A DNA stretch of 46,594 nucleotides from Pseudolabrys sp. (GTDB lineage: Bacteria; Pseudomonadota; Alphaproteobacteria; Rhizobiales; Xanthobacteraceae). Position 1 is the first letter of the stretch, and each line of letters opens with the position of its first letter. Below are positions 26,371 through 35,977 of this stretch, in pieces. The translations under genes were made by a program, and so were the position numbers. The notes beneath the pieces are model-generated. The model searched no databases. It was given only the letters and a program-made list of their open reading frames with translations, and was not told the origin of the DNA. The stretch covers positions 1-46,594 of the forward strand of contig JADGGK010000017.1 in NCBI GenBank assembly GCA_019689975.1. The letters are read 5' to 3'.

Positions 26371-28604
26371 CGTGCGCTCCGTTGCCTCTTGCCGCGGCGC
26401 GGGTCGAGCCGGGCGGGCCGCCCGACTCGACCGCGCGACAGGAGTTCGAACCGCAGCGCGCCGGCGACCGGCGCGGCCTCGACAAGCCTTACGGTCACCG
26501 GATCGCCGAGCCGGTAGGTCTCGCCGCTGTTGCGGCCCACCATGGCATGGCGCGCTTCGTCGTAGCGGAAATAGTCTTCGCCGATCATGCGCGCCGGTAC
26601 CAGGCCGTCGGCGCCGGTGTCGTCGAGCCGCACGAAAAGGCCGGCGCGGGTGACGCCGGAGACGCGGCCGGCGAAAACGGCGCCGACGCGGTCGGCGAGG
26701 AAATGGGCGATCAGGCGGTCGATCGTCTCGCGCTCGGCAACCATGGCGCGGCGCTCGGCCGCGGAAATCTCGGCTGCGATCTCGGCGAGCATGGCGCGGT
26801 CGATCCCGTCGGCAAGTCCGCCTGGACCGAGCGCGAGCGCATGGATCAAAGCGCGATGCACCACGAGGTCGGCATAGCGGCGGATCGGCGACGTGAAATG
26901 CGCGTAGCGGCGCAGGTTCAAGCCGAAATGGCCGTAGTTCTCGGCTGAATATTCGGCCTGGGCCTGGGTGCGCAGCACGATCTCGTTGACGAGCTTTTCG
27001 GCATCGCCGCCCTTGACGCGCGCCAGCACGCGGTTGAACGCCGCCGGCCTGAGTGCACCGCCCTTGGGAAAATCGATATCGAGCGTGCGCAGCAATTCGC
27101 GCAACGCCTCGACTTTGTCCATCGCCGGCTCGTCGTGCACGCGATAGATGAGCGGCACGCGCGCGCGCTCGAGCGTTTCGGCCGCCGCCACGTTCGCGAG
27201 GATCATGCATTCCTCGACGAGCCGATGTGTCGTGAGCCGCTCCGGCACCACCACGCGGTCGACCGTGCCGTCGGGCTTGAGCAGGATCTTGCGTTCGGGC
27301 AGGTCGAGATCGAGCGGCTGCCTTTCGCGACGCGCGCGCGCAAGACATTCATAGGCCGCATGCAGCGGCGTCAGTACCGGCGCGAGGAGGGGCGCGGTCG
27401 CCGCGTCGGTGTGGCCATCGAGCGCGCGTTGAGCCTGCGTGTAGGAGAGCCGCGCCGCCGAACGGATCATCACGCGATGAAAACTGTGCGACCGCTTGCG
27501 GCCGTCGCCGCCTATGACCATGCGCACGGCGAGCGCCGCGCGATCCTCGTGCGGCCTGAGCGAGCAAAGATCGTTGGAGATGCGCTCGGGCAGCATCGGC
27601 ACCACCCGATCGGGAAAATAGACCGAATTGCCGCGCCGCCGCGCTTCGCGGTCCAGCGCCGAACCCGGCCGCACATAATAGGCGACGTCGGCGATGGCGA
27701 CGGTGAGCACGAAGCCGCCGGCGTTGTCGGGGGAGGGATCGGGCGCGGCATGCACCGCGTCGTCGTGATCCTTGGCGTCGGGCGGATCGATGGTCACGAA
27801 CGGCAGGTCGCGCCAGTCCTCGCGGTGGTCGAGCGTCGCCGGCCGCGCCGCGGCGGCTTCGGCAAGCGATTCGCGCGTGAATTCGGAGGGGATATCATGC
27901 GCATGGATGGCGATCAGGCTCACCGCTCCTTCGCTCCCGAGCGAGCCGAGCCTCTCGACCACCCGGCCGGTCGGCAGGCCGAGGCGCGAGGCGCGTGCGG
28001 CCTCCACCGCGACGAGATCGCCGTCGCGCGCCGCGGCGGTCGCGCCGGGAGGAACCGCGATGTTCTTGCCCAGCATTTTCTTGTCGATCGGCTCGATGCG
28101 GCCGCCGCCCTGCGGCAGCGCGCGGAACACGCCGAGCACGCGGTGCCTTGGATGCGCGAGAATGCGGATGACGCGGCCGCGATAGCCGTCCTCCGCGGCT
28201 TCCACGCGCAGCAGCACGCGGTCGCCGAGCGCGGCGGCTTCGCCGGGACGCGGCTTGCGCGGCGCGGGGACGAAGATTCTCGGCGCCGGTCCGCGCCCTT
28301 CTTCGTCCCATTCGACGGGGACGGCGACGAGGTCGCCGTCGCGATCACGCGCCGTGACTTCCGCAAGCACGGTCGACGGCAGGGCGCCGGTGGGATGCAG
28401 CTTCCGGCGCCGTTTCTCGATCACGCCCGCCTCGGCAAGGTCGCGCAATGCGCGTTTGAGGTCGGCGCGCAGCGCGTTCTTCAATCCGAATGCGCGGGCG
28501 ATTTCGCGCGTGCCGACCTTGCCGGGCCGTTCGCGGATGAAGGCGACGAGTTCGTCTGGGGAAGGGAGCGAGGCTGCCGTCTTGGTTGTTCTGGTCAAAC
28601 GCAA
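26367..28604 (-). CDS. rnr: Ribonuclease R
   Basis: A 745-residue 3'-5' exoribonuclease that degrades structured RNA. The N-terminal winged helix (about 12-65, VGTREIARAFGLKNALRADL) is followed by cold-shock domains, the RNB catalytic domain with I-D273-PPD276-AKD279-HD281-D282, and a C-terminal S1 domain. No ATG occurs near the N-terminus; the best start is a TTG at 28604 after AGGATCA, so the start is uncertain. It sits between topA and the NUDIX gene, the usual rhizobial arrangement. The DUF983 gene sometimes found next to it is absent. Confidence 0.93.
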   Translation of the reverse strand: MRLTRTTKTAASLPSPDELVAFIRERPGKVGTREIARAFGLKNALRADLKRALRDLAEAGVIEKRRRKLHPTGALPSTVLAEVTARDRDGDLVAVPVEWDEEGRGPAPRIFVPAPRKPRPGEAAALGDRVLLRVEAAEDGYRGRVIRILAHPRHRVLGVFRALPQGGGRIEPIDKKMLGKNIAVPPGATAAARDGDLVAVEAARASRLGLPTGRVVERLGSLGSEGAVSLIAIHAHDIPSEFTRESLAEAAAARPATLDHREDWRDLPFVTIDPPDAKDHDDAVHAAPDPSPDNAGGFVLTVAIADVAYYVRPGSALDREARRRGNSVYFPDRVVPMLPERISNDLCSLRPHEDRAALAVRMVIGGDGRKRSHSFHRVMIRSAARLSYTQAQRALDGHTDAATAPLLAPVLTPLHAAYECLARARRERQPLDLDLPERKILLKPDGTVDRVVVPERLTTHRLVEECMILANVAAAETLERARVPLIYRVHDEPAMDKVEALRELLRTLDIDFPKGGALRPAAFNRVLARVKGGDAEKLVNEIVLRTQAQAEYSAENYGHFGLNLRRYAHFTSPIRRYADLVVHRALIHALALGPGGLADGIDRAMLAEIAAEISAAERRAMVAERETIDRLIAHFLADRVGAVFAGRVSGVTRAGLFVRLDDTGADGLVPARMIGEDYFRYDEARHAMVGRNSGETYRLGDPVTVRLVEAAPVAGALRFELLSRGRVGRPARLDPRRGKRQRSAR

Positions 28605-28667
28605 TGATCCTGCGCCGCCGCCGGCGCCAATGAATGGAGGGAATGTAATGCCTGCCGGCGTCCCTCG

Positions 28668-31340
28668 CTACTCGGCCGCCTTGATCGTCCGCGCCGGCCT
28701 CGCCTTGGCCTTGGCCTTCTTCTTCGGCCGGGGCGCGACCGCTTGGGTCGTCGCCGCTTTGGCCGGGGTGCCGCTCTGGCGCCGGGCGGAGCGCCGCGTC
28801 GGCCGCGCCTTGGCGACCTTGGCCGCGCGCGCCTCCAACAGGCCCACCGCCTGTTCCAGGGTGACGGTATCGGGCGTCATGCCGCTCGGCAGCGTGGCAT
28901 TGATGCCGTCGTGAGTGACATAGGGTCCGTAGCGGCCGTTCTTGACCAGGATCGCGCCGCCCTTGTCGGGGTGCTCGCCGAGGCTCCTGCCGGGATCGCC
29001 GCCGAAACGGCGGCCGCGGCCCGGATTGGCCTTCTTCTCGGCGATCAGCGTCACCGCGCGATTGAGCCCGATCTTCAGCACGTCATCGCCGTCCTCGAGA
29101 CTGGCATAGGTGCGGCCGTGCTTCACATAGGGTCCGAAGCGGCCGACGCCGGCGATGATCGGCTCGCCGTCTTCCGGGTGCAGACCGACCTGTCGCGGCA
29201 GCGCGAGCAGCGCCAGGGCCTTTTCAAGATCCACATCCTCGGGAGAAAGGCCTTTCGGCAGGCCGGCGCGCTTGGGTTTTTCGGCGCCCTTGGCCCTGGA
29301 TTGCTCGCCGAGCTGGACATAGGGTCCGAAGCGGCCCACGCGCAGCGAGACTTCCAGCCCCGTTTCGGGATCCTCGCCCAGCACCTTCACCCCGTTCGCG
29401 CCGCCATTGGCGGTCGCTCCCGGCGTCATCTGCCGCGTGAAGTTGCAATCGGGATAATTCGAGCAACCGATGAACGCGCCGAACCGGCCGAGCTTGAGCG
29501 ACAGCCGGCCCGTGCCGCATTGCGGGCATTGGCGCGGGTCGCCTCCGTCGGCCCGGGGAGGATAGATGTGCGGCGCGAGCAGGTCGTTGAGCGCGTCGAG
29601 CACCTGCGTGACCCGGAGATCCTTGATCTCGTTCACCGCGCCGATGAAGTCGACCCAGAAATCACGCAGCACCTGGCGCCAATCGATCTCGTGATTGGCG
29701 ATCCGGTCGAGCTGCTCTTCGAGATTGGCGGTGAAATCATATTCGACATAGCGCGCGAAGAAGCTTTCCAGAAAGCCGACCACGACCCGGCCCTTGTCCT
29801 CGGGCACGAGCCGCCGCTTTTCGACGCGAACATAGCCGCGATCCTGCAGCACCTGCAGGATAGCGGCGTAGGTCGAAGGCCGGCCGATGCCGAGTTCCTC
29901 CATGCGCTTGACCAGCGAGGCTTCCGAATAGCGCGGCGGCGGCTCCGTGAAGTGCTGCGCCGACGCGATCGCCTGCTTGGCGAGCGGTTCGCCGGGGCTC
30001 ATGGCGGGCAGCCGGCGGCTCTCCTCGTCCTCGACGGGTTCGTCGTAACCCTCCTGGTAAAGGGTGAGAAAGCCGTCGAACTTGACCACCTGGCCGGTCG
30101 CGCGCAGCTCGAACCTGCGGCCGGCGGCTTTCGCCTCGATGTCGACCGTGGTCCGTTCGAGCTCGGCCGATTGCATCTGGCTCGCCACGGCGCGGTTCCA
30201 GATCAGCTCATAGAGCCGCGCGAGATCGCGGTCGAGATATCGGCCGACACTCGAGGGCACGCGATTGGGGTCGGTCGGCCGCACCGCCTCGTGGGCTTCC
30301 TGCGCAATCTTGGATTTCTGCTGGTAGGTGCGGGGCGCCTCCGGGACATAGGTCGCGCCGTAGCGCTTGGCGATCATGTCGCGGATGGCGGCCACGGCTT
30401 CCGGCGCGACATCGATGCCGTCGGTACGCATATAGGTAATGAGACCGACGGTCTCGCCCCCGATCTCGACGCCTTCGTAGAGGCGCTGGGCGAGGCGCAT
30501 GGTGTGCGCCGGCGAGAAGCCGAGCTTGCGGCTTGCCTCCTGCTGCAGGGTCGAGGTCGTGAACGGCGGCGGCGGGTTGCGCCGCGCGGGTTTGGCCTCG
30601 ACGCTGATCACCCTGAAGCTCGCGTTCTCGAGGTCGCGCGTGAGGGCCTCCGCCTCGGCGCCCGAGCCGATATCGAGCCGCTGGATCTTCTGCCCGTCGG
30701 CGCCCACGAGCCGCGCTTCGAACACCTCGTTGCGCGGGGTGACGAGCGTCGCCGTGATCGACCAGTATTCGCGGGCGACGAATTTCTCGATTTCCAGCTC
30801 GCGGTCGCACACGAGCCGCAGGGCGACCGATTGCACGCGTCCGGCGGAACGAGCGCCGGGCAGTTTGCGCCAGAGCACCGGCGAGAGCGTGAAGCCGACG
30901 AGGTAATCGAGGGCGCGCCGGGCGAGATAGGCATCGACCAGCGCGGCGTCGATGCCGCGCGGATGCTTCATCGCCTCGGTCACGGCCTGCTTGGTGATGG
31001 CGTTGAACACCACCCGTTCGATGGCCTGGGAGGTCAACGCCTTCTTCTGCTTGAGGACCTCGAGCACGTGCCAGGAGATGGCTTCGCCCTCGCGGTCCGG
31101 GTCGGTCGCCAAAATGAGCTTGTCGGCCTTTTTGAGCGCCCGGGCGATCTCGTTGATGCGTTGATGCGATTTGGCGTCGACCTCCCAGAGCATGCGGAAG
31201 TCGTTGTCGGGGTCGACGGAACCGTCCTTCGCCGGCAGGTCGCGGATATGGCCGAAACTGGCGAGGACCTCGTAGCCGGGGCCGAGATATTTGTTGATCG
31301 TCTTCGCCTTGGCCGGGGATTCGACTACGACGATATTCAT
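28668..31340 (-). CDS. topA: DNA topoisomerase I
   Basis: An 890-residue type IA topoisomerase that relaxes negative supercoils. It has TOPRIM (1-140; E8 in VVESPAK, D80-P-D82-REGE), catalytic tyrosine Y303 in LITYMRTDG, one CxxC...C-x4-C zinc motif (QCPQCGTGRL to CSNYPDC), then three degenerate Topo-C repeats ending in VGRFGPYV-type sequences, and a Lys/Ala/Arg-rich tail. The ATG at 31340 (MNIVVVESPAKAK) is the family start; the frame continues 12 codons upstream. The topA leader (31341-31635) includes a very AT-rich patch near 31530-31565. Confidence 0.97.
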   Translation of the reverse strand: MNIVVVESPAKAKTINKYLGPGYEVLASFGHIRDLPAKDGSVDPDNDFRMLWEVDAKSHQRINEIARALKKADKLILATDPDREGEAISWHVLEVLKQKKALTSQAIERVVFNAITKQAVTEAMKHPRGIDAALVDAYLARRALDYLVGFTLSPVLWRKLPGARSAGRVQSVALRLVCDRELEIEKFVAREYWSITATLVTPRNEVFEARLVGADGQKIQRLDIGSGAEAEALTRDLENASFRVISVEAKPARRNPPPPFTTSTLQQEASRKLGFSPAHTMRLAQRLYEGVEIGGETVGLITYMRTDGIDVAPEAVAAIRDMIAKRYGATYVPEAPRTYQQKSKIAQEAHEAVRPTDPNRVPSSVGRYLDRDLARLYELIWNRAVASQMQSAELERTTVDIEAKAAGRRFELRATGQVVKFDGFLTLYQEGYDEPVEDEESRRLPAMSPGEPLAKQAIASAQHFTEPPPRYSEASLVKRMEELGIGRPSTYAAILQVLQDRGYVRVEKRRLVPEDKGRVVVGFLESFFARYVEYDFTANLEEQLDRIANHEIDWRQVLRDFWVDFIGAVNEIKDLRVTQVLDALNDLLAPHIYPPRADGGDPRQCPQCGTGRLSLKLGRFGAFIGCSNYPDCNFTRQMTPGATANGGANGVKVLGEDPETGLEVSLRVGRFGPYVQLGEQSRAKGAEKPKRAGLPKGLSPEDVDLEKALALLALPRQVGLHPEDGEPIIAGVGRFGPYVKHGRTYASLEDGDDVLKIGLNRAVTLIAEKKANPGRGRRFGGDPGRSLGEHPDKGGAILVKNGRYGPYVTHDGINATLPSGMTPDTVTLEQAVGLLEARAAKVAKARPTRRSARRQSGTPAKAATTQAVAPRPKKKAKAKARPARTIKAAE

Positions 31341-31611
31341 GAAAATCCAAAGGGTTGCCCGCCAAGACCGCGGCAAGAATGAGCGGAATCGGCGGCTGAG
31401 GCTGGCCGGAACATGGGGAAGGCGGCATCCCCTGTCAAATCGCGCCGCCGGGCGCCCGCTGCAAAGCAGTCAAATGCGGCATGATCGCGGCCCGCATCGC
31501 CCCCGCGTCGACAGTCAATCAGGAGTTGTGAAGATCTGATAGACAATCGAAAATATATATCTTCCCGGCGCCTGGGCGCGTCCGCCGCGCGGCGTGCCCT
31601 TCGGCTCCGCC
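31341..31611. other. topA upstream region with AT-rich island
   Basis: Gene-free stretch between topA and the lytic transglycosylase gene. Most is GC-rich, but 31527-31565 is strikingly AT-rich (aagatctgatagacaatcga, then aaatatatatctt). It should contain the topA promoter on the minus strand. I could not identify a clean -35/-10 pair. Confidence 0.35.
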
Positions 31612-31630
31612 GCCGGGATTCGAGCCCGGC
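31612..31630 (-). terminator. Hairpin after the lytic transglycosylase gene
   Basis: GCCGGG, loop ATTCGAG, CCCGGC: a perfect 6-bp stem beginning 6 bases downstream of the stop. No U-tract. On the minus strand it resembles a tRNA T-arm (stem plus CTCGAAT loop), but nothing else of a tRNA surrounds it. Confidence 0.4.
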
Positions 31631-31635
31631 ATGGC

Positions 31636-32814
31636 TCAAGGGACCCGCAGGCCGAGGCGCGCGAGCAGCGCCGGGGTCGGGGCACCGTCGGGCACCATGC
31701 CAAACCGCTTCTGTTCGGCGCGGATGTCGTCGCGCAGGTCGAAATCGATATGGCCCTCGAAGTCGTTCACCTTGTAGCCGAGCGCGGCCAGTTTCTTCTG
31801 CAGGGCGATGCGCGCCTCGCGCGAGAGCTGATGGTCATCCTTCGGCCAGGCGGCCCTAAACGCCGGGCCCCCTTGCAGGCGGTCGGCGAGATGGCCCACC
31901 GCGACGGCATAGGCGTCCGAATTATTGTATTCCTTCAGCACGGCAAAATTTGCGGTGGCGATGAAGGCGGGCCCCCTGCTGCCGGCCGGGAAGAACAGAA
32001 TGCCGCGTCCCTCGCGCGGAAAAGGCTTGCCGTCAGCGCGGCGCAATCCGCGCCGGCTCCATCCCGCAAAGGTGGCCCGGCTCATCATGTAATCGAAGTC
32101 GGGGGGCACGACGACCTCGAAGCCCCACGGCAGGCCCGCGATCCATTGCGACCGGTGCAGGTAGTTGGCGGTCGAGGCGAGCGCATCGGGCACGCTGTCC
32201 CAGATGTCGGGCGGGCCGTCGCCGGTGAAATGGACGGCGAAATCGACGAAATTCGACGGCATGAACTGGGTCTGGCCCATGGCGCCGGCCCAGGAGCTCG
32301 CCATTTTCTCGCGCGGCAGGCGGTACTCCTGCAGGATGCGCATGGCCACGATCAGTTCGTTGCGGAAATAGGGATGGCGGTAACGCGCGAAGGCGAGTGT
32401 GGCCAGCGAGCGGAATACGTCCCACTTGTCTTTTTCGGCGCCGTAGTCGCTCTCGATGCCCCACAGCGCGACCAGGACCCACCGTTCTACCGCGAACCGC
32501 TTTTCTATGGCCTCGAGCGTGCCGGCCCATTGCTGCGCCTTGCGGCGGCCGCGCGCGAGGCGATCGGCGGAAACGATGGCGTTGACATAGTCGCCGAAGG
32601 GCTTGCCGTATTCGGGTTGGCGTCCGGTCGCGGCGATGACGCGCGGATCGGGCGTGACCCCGCGCAGGGCGCGATCGAAACTCGCGCGCGTGATTCCCTG
32701 CGCCTGGGCGTCGGTCCAGAGCGCGTCGAGGAATGCGGCGAAGGAAGAGTCCTGCGCCCGCAACCCGGCGGCGCAGCAGGCGAGCGCAAGCGACAGGGCC
32801 AGTCGGATCCACAT
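31636..32814 (-). CDS. Lytic murein transglycosylase, MltB-like
   Basis: A 392-residue periplasmic enzyme that cleaves glycan strands to 1,6-anhydro ends. A signal peptide (1-20, LRA-Q) lacks a lipobox cysteine at the cleavage point, so it is likely soluble, unlike E. coli MltB. An SLT_2 domain carries the catalytic E121 in LWGIESDYG and the hallmark WAGAMGQTQFMPSNF. A C-terminal PG_binding_1 domain (about 325-388, SREARIALQKKLAALGY) targets peptidoglycan. It lies between topA and dprA on the same strand, which is not part of the usual topA-dprA neighbourhood as I know it. Confidence 0.92.
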   Translation of the reverse strand: MWIRLALSLALACCAAGLRAQDSSFAAFLDALWTDAQAQGITRASFDRALRGVTPDPRVIAATGRQPEYGKPFGDYVNAIVSADRLARGRRKAQQWAGTLEAIEKRFAVERWVLVALWGIESDYGAEKDKWDVFRSLATLAFARYRHPYFRNELIVAMRILQEYRLPREKMASSWAGAMGQTQFMPSNFVDFAVHFTGDGPPDIWDSVPDALASTANYLHRSQWIAGLPWGFEVVVPPDFDYMMSRATFAGWSRRGLRRADGKPFPREGRGILFFPAGSRGPAFIATANFAVLKEYNNSDAYAVAVGHLADRLQGGPAFRAAWPKDDHQLSREARIALQKKLAALGYKVNDFEGHIDFDLRDDIRAEQKRFGMVPDGAPTPALLARLGLRVP

Positions 32815-32835
32815 CGGGCGTCTCTCGAGTCGGTC

Positions 32836-33954
32836 TCATCCTTGTAGCAGCGATACCATGGCGCTGCCGTGGCGCTCGAGGCGCCCGGCGATCTCGAGCT
32901 CGAGCAGGACGACGCGCACGGCGGCGGGCGTGCTCTGCGACAGGCGCACCAGATCGTCGACCGAGACCGGCACGGGACCGAGCAGGCAGACGATGCGCGT
33001 GCGCTCGTCCGCGCTTGGTTCGTAGCCCGCCCCCTCGGTGCGGATCGGCTCGCGCGCGGGCGGCGGTTCGCGGCCGCGCGCGACGATCGGCGCAAGCACG
33101 CTGAGGACGTCCTGTGCCGAGGTGACCAGCACGGCGCCTTGTTTGATCAGCCGGTTGGTGCCTTCGGCGCGCGGATCGAGCGGGTTGCCCGGCACGGCGA
33201 ACACTTCGCGTCCCTGCTCGCCCGCAAACTGCGCCGTGATCAGCGAGCCGGAATGGCGCGCGGCCTCGACGATCACCACGCCGTAGGACAATCCCGAAAT
33301 CAACCGGTTGCGGCGCGGGAAATCGCGCGCACGCGGCTCCCAGGTGAAGGGCATTTCGGAAACCGCGGCGCCTTCGGCCAGCATCGCTTCGAGCAGATCG
33401 CCGTGCTGGGGCGGATAGACGCAACCGTGGCCGCCGGCGAGCACGGCCACGCTTCCGGTGGCAAGGCTTGCGCGGTGCGCGGCGGCATCAATCCCGCGCG
33501 CGAGGCCGGAGACAATCGCGAAGCCTGCGCAACCCAGTTCGGCGGCGAGCGCCTGCGCGAATCGGATGCCGGCCGCCGAGGCATTGCGCGCGCCGACGAT
33601 GGCGACCGACGGCCGGTCGAACACCGCGGCATTGCCGCGCACGGCGAGCAGCGGCGGAGGATCGTCGATCATCTGCAGCGGCAGCGGATAACGCGCCTCG
33701 CCGAGCGCGACGAATTCGACGCCGAGGGCGCGCGCCGCCGCGAGTTCGGCCTCGGCTTCCGCGCGCGAGCAGATGCGGCCCGGCCGCGTGGCGCCGCCGC
33801 GGCGCGCGAGGTCGGGCAGCGCGGCAAGAGCGGCGGCCGCGCCGCCGAAGTGATTGATCAGCTCGCGAAACGTGCGGGGTCCGATATTTTCCGATCGGAT
33901 GAGGCGCAGCCAGTCGAGCCGCTGCTCGTCGCTCAATGTCACGCTGCCGGCCAA
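32836..33954 (-). CDS. dprA: DNA-processing protein DprA
   Basis: A 372-residue protein that loads RecA on incoming single-stranded DNA during transformation. It has an N-terminal SAM/helix-hairpin-like part ([18 protein letters not shown]), a Rossmann-like DprA domain with [38 protein letters not shown] and [22 protein letters not shown], and a C-terminal winged-helix (DML1) region. The frame begins with TTG at 33954; an in-frame GTG at 33942 is also possible, and neither has a clear ribosome site. Widespread even in species not known to be competent. Confidence 0.94.
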   Translation of the reverse strand: MAGSVTLSDEQRLDWLRLIRSENIGPRTFRELINHFGGAAAALAALPDLARRGGATRPGRICSRAEAEAELAAARALGVEFVALGEARYPLPLQMIDDPPPLLAVRGNAAVFDRPSVAIVGARNASAAGIRFAQALAAELGCAGFAIVSGLARGIDAAAHRASLATGSVAVLAGGHGCVYPPQHGDLLEAMLAEGAAVSEMPFTWEPRARDFPRRNRLISGLSYGVVIVEAARHSGSLITAQFAGEQGREVFAVPGNPLDPRAEGTNRLIKQGAVLVTSAQDVLSVLAPIVARGREPPPAREPIRTEGAGYEPSADERTRIVCLLGPVPVSVDDLVRLSQSTPAAVRVVLLELEIAGRLERHGSAMVSLLQG

Positions 33955-34022
33955 ACACGCCCCCGCGCCCGGTCACGAAGGCGCCCGTGATACAACCGCG
34001 CCGTGGACGATACAACCCCTGG

Positions 34023-34622
34023 TTACGGACGCGGCCGCGATCGAATGTCGATCTTGGTCTCCTCCCCGGCGAGGAGTCTGCGGATGTTGGCGCGATGCCT
34101 GATCCAAAGCAGGGCGCTCAAAGCGAGGCAGAGCAGCGCGCTGTCGCGGCGGCCGTCGATGAGCCAGATCGCGAAGGGCGCGAGCGCGCTCGCCACCAGG
34201 GCGGCGAGCGAGGAGAAGCGGAACAGCCAGGCGACGAGGAGCCAGGCGACGGCGAAGACGAGCGCGGCCGCCCAGGAAAGCCCGATCAGCACGCCGGCAT
34301 AGGTCGCCACTCCCTTGCCGCCGGCAAAGCCGAGCCATAACGGGAAAAGATGACCGAGAAAGGCTCCGAGCGCGGCCGCGAGCGCGGCGTCATGGCCGGA
34401 GGCGTGCCGCGCGAGGAGGACCGCGGCCGTGCCCTTGAGCATGTCGCCGAGCAGCGTCGCGGCGGCGAGCAGGCGGTTGCCGGTGCGCAGCACATTGGTG
34501 GCGCCGATATTGCCGGAGCCGATGCGGCGCGGATCGGGTCCGCCGGCCGCGCGCGTGAGCAGCACGCCGAACGGGATCGAGCCGAGCAGGTAGCCGAGCA
34601 GGCCCGCAAGGACGAGCGCCAT
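34023..34622 (-). CDS. plsY: Glycerol-3-phosphate acyltransferase PlsY
   Basis: A 199-residue inner-membrane enzyme that transfers acyl groups from acyl-phosphate to glycerol-3-phosphate, the first step of phospholipid synthesis. About five membrane segments carry the three family motifs: [16 protein letters not shown] and [12 protein letters not shown], plus [14 protein letters not shown] near the end. The ATG at 34622 is 8 bases after GAGAGG; a GTG two codons upstream (34628) is an alternative. It lies between pyrC and dprA, the standard rhizobial order. Confidence 0.95.
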   Translation of the reverse strand: MALVLAGLLGYLLGSIPFGVLLTRAAGGPDPRRIGSGNIGATNVLRTGNRLLAAATLLGDMLKGTAAVLLARHASGHDAALAAALGAFLGHLFPLWLGFAGGKGVATYAGVLIGLSWAAALVFAVAWLLVAWLFRFSSLAALVASALAPFAIWLIDGRRDSALLCLALSALLWIRHRANIRRLLAGEETKIDIRSRPRP

Positions 34623-34671
34623 CGCCACAGCCTCTCACCTCGCCCGTGCGCGCGGCTCGCCGCGCCGCCGA

Positions 34672-35973
34672 TCAGACATGCTCATAGATGGTGCGTCCGG
34701 CGACGATCGTGCGCACGACGCGTCCGGTCATCCGCGCCTCGTCAAACGGCGTGTTCTTGCACTTCGACTTGAGTTCGGCCGGATCGAGGACCCAGGGCCG
34801 GTCGAGATCGACGACGATGACGTCGGCGGGCGCCCCGCTGCGCAAGGTTCCGCCGGGCAGCCCGAGCAGCTCGGCGGGCCGGCTCGACATCGCCTGCAGC
34901 AGTTTCATGAGCGGCAGTTCGCCCGCATGCACGAGCCGCAGCCCGGCCGCAAGCATGGTCTCGAGCCCGATGGCGCCCGGGGTCGCCTCCGCGAAGGGCA
35001 GGCGCTTGGCCTCGACGTCCTGCGGATTGTGGTCGGACATCACCACGTCGACGAGGCCCGTGCCCACCGCTTCCACCAGACGCCTGCGGTCCTCCTCGGC
35101 ACGCAGCGGCGGCGTGAGTTTCAGGAAGGTCCGGTAGGGACCGATGTCGTTCTCGTTGAGCGTGACATGGTTGATCGAAGCGGCGGCGGTGACGCGCAGG
35201 CCGGCTTGCTTGGCGCGCGCGAGCACCTCGAGCGAGTCGGTGCAGGTCACCGAGGCGGCGTGATATCGCCCGCCGGCGAGCGCGACCAGACGGATATCGC
35301 GCTCGAGCATCACCGTCTCGGCCGCCTTCGGGATGCCGAGCAGCCCCAGGCGCGCGGCGAACTCGCCTTCGTTCATCACCCCGTCGCCGACGAGGTCGGG
35401 ATCCTCGGTATGGTGCACGATGAGGGCGTCGAAGTCGCGCGCATAGGTCAGCGCGCGACGCATCACCTGCGCGTTGGTCACGCTCTTTTCGCCGTCGGTG
35501 AAGGCGACCGCGCCCGCCGCCTTGAGCAGGCCGATTTCCGTCATCTCCTTGCCTTCGAGCCCCTTGGTGATCGCCGCCATGGGATGCACGTGCACGATCG
35601 CGGTATCGCGCGCGCGGCGCAGCACGAAATCGACGGTCGCCGGGTCGTCGATCGCGGGCGAGGTGTCGGGCTGGCAGATGATGGTGGTAACGCCGCCGGC
35701 CGCCGCCGCCTGGCTTGCCGAGGCGAAGGTTTCGCGACTTGCCGCGCCCGGCTCGCCGATGAAGGCGCGCATGTCGATGAGGCCGGGCGCCACCAGCCTG
35801 CCGCGGCAGTCGATGATCTCCGTGCCTTCGGGCACGCCCGCCGCACCGATGCCCTTCTTGGCCTCGCGGATGACGCCGTCGGCGATCAGCAGGTCGCCGG
35901 GGAAATCGAGTTCGCGCGAGGGATCGACGATCCGCGCATTGGCGAGCAGGATCGGGCGGCGGTCGGTCAGCAT
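34672..35973 (-). CDS. pyrC: Dihydroorotase homologue lacking metal ligands (PyrC'-like)
   Basis: A 433-residue amidohydrolase-fold protein next to pyrB. Active type I dihydroorotases have DMHVHLREPG; this reads DMRAFIGEPG, so both His ligands are replaced (R69, F71) and the substrate-binding Arg becomes G73. The later His of the AHVS motif is S241 (YHAASVT). D160 and H187/H188 (FTDGEKS, VHHTED) and the Asp of VMSDHNPQ remain. Such a site should not bind two zincs, so it is probably the non-catalytic PyrC' that supports PyrB assembly, as in Pseudomonas. The fold is otherwise intact and the frame clean, so it is under selection. Four bases after pyrB. Confidence 0.9.
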   Translation of the reverse strand: MLTDRRPILLANARIVDPSRELDFPGDLLIADGVIREAKKGIGAAGVPEGTEIIDCRGRLVAPGLIDMRAFIGEPGAASRETFASASQAAAAGGVTTIICQPDTSPAIDDPATVDFVLRRARDTAIVHVHPMAAITKGLEGKEMTEIGLLKAAGAVAFTDGEKSVTNAQVMRRALTYARDFDALIVHHTEDPDLVGDGVMNEGEFAARLGLLGIPKAAETVMLERDIRLVALAGGRYHAASVTCTDSLEVLARAKQAGLRVTAAASINHVTLNENDIGPYRTFLKLTPPLRAEEDRRRLVEAVGTGLVDVVMSDHNPQDVEAKRLPFAEATPGAIGLETMLAAGLRLVHAGELPLMKLLQAMSSRPAELLGLPGGTLRSGAPADVIVVDLDRPWVLDPAELKSKCKNTPFDEARMTGRVVRTIVAGRTIYEHV

Positions 35974-35977
35974 CGGG

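Noticed and set aside
28743-31382. 879-codon plus-strand ORF opposite topA
   Set aside because: Antisense shadow of topA; composition is His/Arg/Gly-rich with no domain.
31610-31632. tRNA T-arm-like sequence (GCCGGG-CTCGAAT-CCCGGC on the minus strand), possible attachment site
   Set aside because: No anticodon arm, D-arm or CCA end around it, and no integrase nearby. It is better read as a hairpin after the lytic transglycosylase gene.
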